This document shows positions 59,177 to 64,000 of a DNA stretch of 64,000 nucleotides, in pieces. Positions within the stretch are counted from its first letter, which is position 1. Each line of letters opens with the position of its first letter. Made by a program: the position numbers and the translations under genes. The stretch is from Costus lasius. Lineage: Eukaryota > Streptophyta > Magnoliopsida > Zingiberales > Costaceae. The notes under the pieces are model-generated. The model was given only the letters and a program-made list of their open reading frames with translations, searched no databases and was not told the DNA's origin. The stretch covers positions 17,998,001-18,062,000 of the forward strand of contig JANVAS020000231.1 in the NCBI GenBank assembly GCA_027563935.2. Reading direction: 5' to 3'.

Positions 59177-60867
59177 TGAAGGAACCCCTAACTAAGGGGG
59201 AAGAAACCCTAAGCATGCTCATCTATCATGCATAGCGGAAAGAGGGCTTCAAGTCAAGATCGGATATGAAACAATATGATCAACTTGAAACTAGAAATCA
59301 TACCAATGCCATGGACTTGGATCTCGGCTTGGAAGAAGAGATCAAGATAGGTCTCCTCCAAAGTGTGCCACACACAAGATGAAGTTGGCTCACTCCTTGG
59401 GGTCGCTTGTGCTAGCAAGTCACTCAAGGAATCTTCACTTGTCGAATGGAAGGGATGATGAACTTCCTTGTTGCCGAGAGTTCCTCTTTGCCCAAGCTCT
59501 CCTTCTCGTCGTCAACCACACCTCAACCAATGTCCAAGGCGTTGATGAGAAGAGTTCCAACGCATAAGCGTTTTTGGCGTTAAGTGAAACCGGCCCCCTT
59601 TGATGACTTTCCATAAATGGAAGCTCATCAAAGCATGCGCTCAAGCCATAACCCAAACGCATTTGAGCATTGAACCATGCGTTCACAATTGTGAACCGGT
59701 TCAAGCTAAACCGTTCGATTCAACTTTGGTTCATGAACCAAACCGAAATGGCTCAAGCCATGTGGTCTAGACCATATTGAACCCCAAGGCTCATGATCTA
59801 ACCATTCATCACCTGATGCCCCTGATCCTTCCGATCTAGCATCATCTCTCTTGATCGAAGCTTACCGATCTCAAGCCTTAATCAATCAAACATGATCAGA
59901 CCAGATCTCACTTACAATCAGAGATAAAATCCCTTTAATCTGAACTCAAAGAATCCAGTCCATTCGATCTGACTCAAGTAAGCCATATCATCAAATTGTG
60001 CGACCCTGAGGGTTTCCTCTAAATGTCGGTAACGATAACTTACGTTATCACGATCAGTGAGGGGTATCTAGCAACACATCACTGTCTCCCGATATAAAGG
60101 AAAGAGTCTTCCAAGACTACTCCCAAACCATTGCACAAGTGTGACTCCATTCACAAGGCATACATGTGTCCTTTGCCACTGGATGTTCTTATTGGACAAG
60201 CGGGTCAAGCTTGTAACTCCAATACGATGAGCATGATTAGATCAGATGCACATTGTCATCTGGGCATGGCCATACACTATCTCAATCATCTCATATAGGG
60301 GGCCCATTAGAACATCACACTCCTTAAACAAGGAGACGGCAATCCTATGTCTATCACTAGTGCTCTAACCTGATTCAAGCTCACCATCCAAGATAGTCTA
60401 TAATCATTATGTTTCAAATGATATTGAACTACCTCAAAACAATGACAATCATCATTTAGAAACACAAGTGATCTCAAGTCAAAGGACATGTGCCACTTAG
60501 TGCTCACAAGGATCATTCACATTGTGACAAGCAATGGAATATCCGAGTAGGGTCTGTCCAGTACATCCAATGTACCCATGAGTCTACATCTTATTCCATG
60601 CTCGAAGCATCCTATAAGATTAGCACTCATATTAGTCTCAATCATATCAAGGCTGTCTCATGTTCACCAAGATATCTCGACTAAGGACATATAGCCTGTC
60701 AGCCTAGCTGAACAGCTTTGAGACATTATTCAGAAGTACACTTATTACAGCAGACAAGGTAACAACCTGAATAATAACCATGCCTTTTATAAACACAAGA
60801 GTTTATTACATGATACTTATACAATCCCAAAGGCCTCAAACATTAGCCTTAAGGGCATACCCCAACA
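59177..60867 (-). repeat. Element G 5' LTR
   Basis: 1,691 bp, apparently identical to the 3' LTR. R hairpin at 60034-60049. TATA candidate TTTATAT and box intact, so this is a plausible active promoter. Confidence 0.95.
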
Positions 60868-60872
60868 AGGCG
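60868..60872. repeat. Target-site duplication of G, right copy
   Basis: AGGCG, identical to 51689-51693. Confidence 0.93.
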
Positions 60873-61712
60873 CACGTGGTTTTGTCAAGTAGGACGGGCA
60901 TTGTGTCTTCGGACTGGCCGGGTCTCTTGATCTGACAAAACTGCCAGCCGATAGGGTCTATGAAATCATCATGGAACTTGATCTAAATTTTGGCATAAAT
61001 TTAGTTAAGAGAGTGCTTTGGATGATGTTGGCGCATAAGGTGCTAAAATTTGATTTTTCCGGATTTTCAAATTTTACATGCGCCACTTGATTGGGTTGAT
61101 ATGGTCATAGCGAGTGCCCTCCTGTGTTGTGATGTGGAAGCATGTTACCACTTGTGATGAATGCTTGTAAAATCTCTTTCCACCTGCGTGTGGTTCTCTC
61201 TCTATCTTGTTGTAAAGAATTTTTCATCTTGTTTAGAATAGATGTAGAATTATATGATAGGCTAAGGTTTCATCTTGACAACAAGGAGTCTTCTTCAATT
61301 GGAGTCAGAAGTGGCGCCAACTTTGGAAGCGTGGTGATGGACTTGCGGCTGAAGGAAGGACACAAGCTTTCGGCTTCTGGCATGGGCTGATCTGCTTTAG
61401 GGACTCGCAACCCTTGGATGCACGATAACATGTCACATGGCTCGTGACAAGTTATGTGTATGAAAGGGGCTATGACCATATCGACCAAACTAGCATACCT
61501 GTGATGGTTTATTATTTTGTCCATAGCATGCCTGTGATGTTTTTCCTTTGCTGCCATAACCATAGGAAAACTGCATGCTAGAAAAGAATAAAACAAACAT
61601 GCAAAAACTCTCAATATAATATCAAGTCGATAGCCTTCTAACGCGTAGCCCTCATCAAACTATCGATCGGTGGTGTTGTGAACTGTTTCCCACCCTCATG
61701 GGACACACCCAC
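60873..61712 (+). repeat. Diverged relative: LTR end and leader fragment
   Basis: The first 425 bp end TTCTTCA|ATTGGAGTCAG (LTR-end-like at 61297), mirroring TCTTCA|ATTGGTATCAG of the family, with an imperfect primer site (TGGAGTCAGAAG at 61300-61311) and a TGGCGCCAA beside it. From about 61525 the sequence aligns loosely with the family leader: the ACCATAGG region, then CGATAGCCTTCTAACGCG, then a counterpart of twin hairpin 1 around 61674-61706. The fragment stops where LTR2 begins at 61713. No coding part remains. Confidence 0.55.
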
Positions 61713-62585
61713 TGTTAGGGAAAACCGGGTGTAATTTAAAATTTTGCAGTCCCAGGAAGCAGCGGAAGAATCATTACACCCAAAACATATTCCAGTCCCA
61801 AGGATCCATGCGAGAGAGAAGACACAAGGATGTGTTAGAGATATACCTCTTTTGCTTGTCTAGTTGCCGAAGCCATGTTGAAGACGATCAAGTGCTCGCC
61901 CTCTACAAGTATCCACGCATCGACTCCTTGATCGTTGCTCCCTTCCACGCATGGTGCTAGCCTTGGGAAGAGAATCAAGCCTTCACCTCACATGCGCCAC
62001 CTTCAAGAGAACTTGCGCCAAGGAGGGGATAGGGAAGATGCTGCCAAGGACTTCCCTCTTCTTCTTTGCTTGCGCCACCTTCAAGCAAGATGCGCCAATG
62101 GCAATGAGAGGGAGAGAGCTTGCAGCAATAGAAGGAGAAGTCACCAAGCTCAATTTCTCTTTGCGCCAAGAAGAGGAGAAGAAGAAGAGGAGGTCTTTCG
62201 GCCACTTGGAAGAAGGTTGCGCCAAGCCTTTGTTGTCACCTTTTGCCCTTGCTCACGTCTCTCTATGTGCCCTCACACCTTCAAGGAGTCGAACATTAGA
62301 AGGGGCGGTAAGGGGTCCTATAAATAGGACAAGAGGCGGCTAGGGCAAGGGCTAGGATCATGCCAAGTGTATGGCTAGGATGAAAAGGTTTGCGACAAGG
62401 AAAGTCTCCAAGACATTTCCTTAAACCCATTCAACCCTTCCTTATGCGCCAAGACCTTGTCTTGCGCCCCAAGCAATATATCAGCCCATGACATGCCTTA
62501 GAGGCATGCATTCCATCCAAGGAAGAAGGGCTAGGCGCAACAAGCAAGAGGTATTCGGCTAGGGTAAGGGTTTGGGTGCATGTAG
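61713..62585 (+). repeat. LTR2-family copy, cut by H
   Basis: Starts TGTTAGGG, with GCAGTCCCAGG and GCAGCGGAAG motifs shared with the fragments at 8434 and 51247. It contains about eight TGCGCC-type motifs between 61993 and 62470 and a TATAAATAG at 62319-62327. Two overlapping 130-codon open stretches (61935-62343) have repetitive, low-complexity translations and look like chance. H cuts it at 62586. Confidence 0.65.
62315..62330 (+). promoter_or_regulatory. TATA box inside a palindrome (LTR2)
   Basis: GTCCTAT-AA-ATAGGAC: seven-base arms around the centre of a TATAAATA. A plant TATA box in plus orientation supports LTR2 being read left to right here. Promoter use is inferred. Confidence 0.5.
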
Positions 62586-64000
62586 TGTAAGAAACCCTTA
62601 TTAAGGGGGTGAAACCCTAAACATGCGCATCTAGCATGCATGACGGAAAGAGGGTTTCTAAAAGATCGTATATGACAACCATATGATCAACTTGAAGCTA
62701 TGAGTTTAGATCTATACCATAGCCATAGATTGGAGGTCGGCTTGGAAGAAGAGAGCAACTTTGATCTCCTCCAAAAGTTCACACACAAAGGCGATGAAGA
62801 CTCCCAACTTGCGCACCTCTTGTGCTAGCAAAAGTGCCAAGATGTCAATGATCGAGTGTAGGGAAGAGATGAAGACTTCCTTTTGCTTGGCCGGTTCCTC
62901 CTCTTCTCGTCAACACCCTCACTTGCTCGAGAGCAAAAATCGTTTTTTTCCACCAAGCAACAAGAGAGAGGTGTAACCGAAAAACATTAGGGAGACTTCA
63001 AGCCATGAACGCATATGCGTTTTCATTTTGGAACTTTCCAAAAATGGCAACCATTAAGAGTATGCGTTCATGCGTTCATGTCTCCATGAACCAAACGCAA
63101 CTCCTTCTCCCTCTTGAACCATGCGCTCAACCCATGAGCCGGTTCAATACCCTTGGTTCAATAGCGAAACCAAATCAGCCCAAGCATTAAGTCTAGATCA
63201 AATTAGACCCCAAAGTCCAAGATCTGACCATTCATCATCTAACGCTTCTGATCGCATCGATCTAGCATCATCTCTCTCGATCGAAGCTTACCGATCTAAA
63301 GCCCTAATCAATCAAACATGATCAGACCAGATCTCACTTACAATCAGAGATTAAATCCCTTTAAACTGAACCGAAACAATTCAGTCCACACGATCTGACT
63401 TAAGCAAGCCATATCACCAAATTGTGCGACCCTAAGGGTTTCCTTTAAATGTCGGTAACGATAACTTTCGTTATCACGATCAGTGAGGGGTATCTAGCAA
63501 CACATCACTGTCTCCCGATATAAAGGAAAGAGTCTTCCAAGACTACACCCAAACCATAGCACAAGTGTGAATCAAACTCACGAGGCATGCATGTTTCCTT
63601 TGCCACTGGATGTTCTTATTGGACAAGCATGTCAAGCCTGTAACTCCAATACTATGAGCATGATTAGATCAGATGAACACAGTCATCTGGGTATGGCCAT
63701 ACACTATCTCAATCTTCTCATACAGGGGGGGGCCCTTTAGAACATCACACTCCTTAAACAAGGAGACGGCAATCCTTTATCTATCACAAGTGCCCTAACC
63801 TGACTCAAGCTCACCATCCAAGATAGTCTATAACCATTATGTTTCAAATGATATTGAACTACCTCAAAACAATGACAATCATCATTTAGAAACACAAGTG
63901 ATCTCAAGTCAAAGGACATGTGCCACTTGCTGCTTACGAGGATCATTCACATTGTGACAAGCAATGGAATATCCCAGTAGGGTCTGTCCAGTACATCCAA
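62586..64000 (-). mobile_element. Element H: inverted LTR1 continuing past the window
   Basis: Begins TGTAAGAAACCC (U5 end, inverted) and runs 1,415 bp to the window edge without reaching the TGTTGGGG tip. In this orientation its internal region, if any, lies to the right, so it is a 3' LTR of a minus-strand element or a solo LTR. TGTAG (62581-62585) would be the left target duplication. R hairpin GATAAC-GAAA-GTTATC (sense, 63460-63475); clamp CCCTTAATAAGGG. Confidence 0.85.

Larger units (their letters stand above)
51694..60867 (-). mobile_element. Element G: full-length, very recent Ty1/copia insertion
   Basis: 9,174 bp with two complete 1,691-bp LTRs and a perfect 5-bp target duplication (AGGCG). 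The two LTRs lie at a constant offset of 7,483 bp along their whole length, and I found no difference in the stretches compared. Order in sense: 5' LTR, exact primer site, leader with a tandem-repeat expansion, gag-pol with one visible frameshift, purine tract, 3' LTR. It is the youngest and structurally most complete copy, and belongs to the subfamily without the tRNA-like module. Confidence 0.95.

Noticed and set aside
61935..62343. Two overlapping 130-codon open stretches as proteins
   Set aside because: They lie in LTR2, overlap in different frames and derive their length from repeated GCGCC/GAAG sequence.
1225..64000. Antisense open stretches inside gag-pol and LTRs as genes
   Set aside because: They recur at the same place in every copy as shadows of the polyprotein or LTR sequence and break independently.

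Overview
This is a piece of a plant nuclear genome made almost entirely of LTR retrotransposons; I see no host gene. The evidence is seven copies of one Ty1/copia element, each with one gag-protease-integrase-reverse transcriptase-RNase H reading frame, a primer binding site matching the 3' end of plant initiator tRNA-Met, a purine tract (aagtgggagat) and LTRs of about 1.7 kb that begin TGTTGGGG. The copia lineage (Tork/TAR/Angela-like) and the host species cannot be fixed from the window.

Layout: 1-1224 unassigned sequence. A(-) 1225-8414, 3' LTR lost. 8415-9893 an LTR2 fragment and a diverged LTR1 relative. B(+) 9894-17527, cut 16 bp into its 3' LTR by C(-) 17528-25989. C's 5' LTR is cut by an unpaired inverted LTR, X (25990-27689). 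A rearranged junction (27690-28237) leads into D(-), ending at 35598, which lies in the 5' LTR of E(+) 35599-43546. E lies in the 3' LTR of F(-) 43547-51246. F abuts an LTR2 fragment (51247-51534). G(-) 51694-60867 is complete, with two matching 1,691-bp LTRs and a 5-bp target duplication. 60873-61712 is a diverged relative, 61713-62585 an LTR2 copy, and 62586-64000 a further inverted LTR1 (H) running off the window.

Coding state: every copy is damaged. Only C keeps an open frame of full domain content (1,276 aa), but it carries Tyr for the second integrase catalytic Asp and lacks 18 residues between integrase and RT. E and G each have one visible frameshift; D has a frameshift, a stop and a deletion; F has two stops in gag; A has a deletion; B has several breaks.

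The most unusual signal is outside the protein. Each element has a 1.76-1.88 kb leader between primer site and gag, and leader and LTR are rich in sense-strand stem-loops that keep pairing while sequence changes: GNRA-type tetraloop hairpins in LTR and leader, three neighbouring hairpins sharing a CUGCGN loop on unrelated stems, a twinned hairpin pair with compensatory change (also recognisable in the diverged relative), an inverted AAACCCTA/TAGGGTTT pair with a C4/G4 clamp at the LTR end, and a splice-acceptor-like tract 21 bp before the gag ATG. I interpret the leader as a large structured RNA control region (packaging, dimerisation, splicing or translation); that function is inference.
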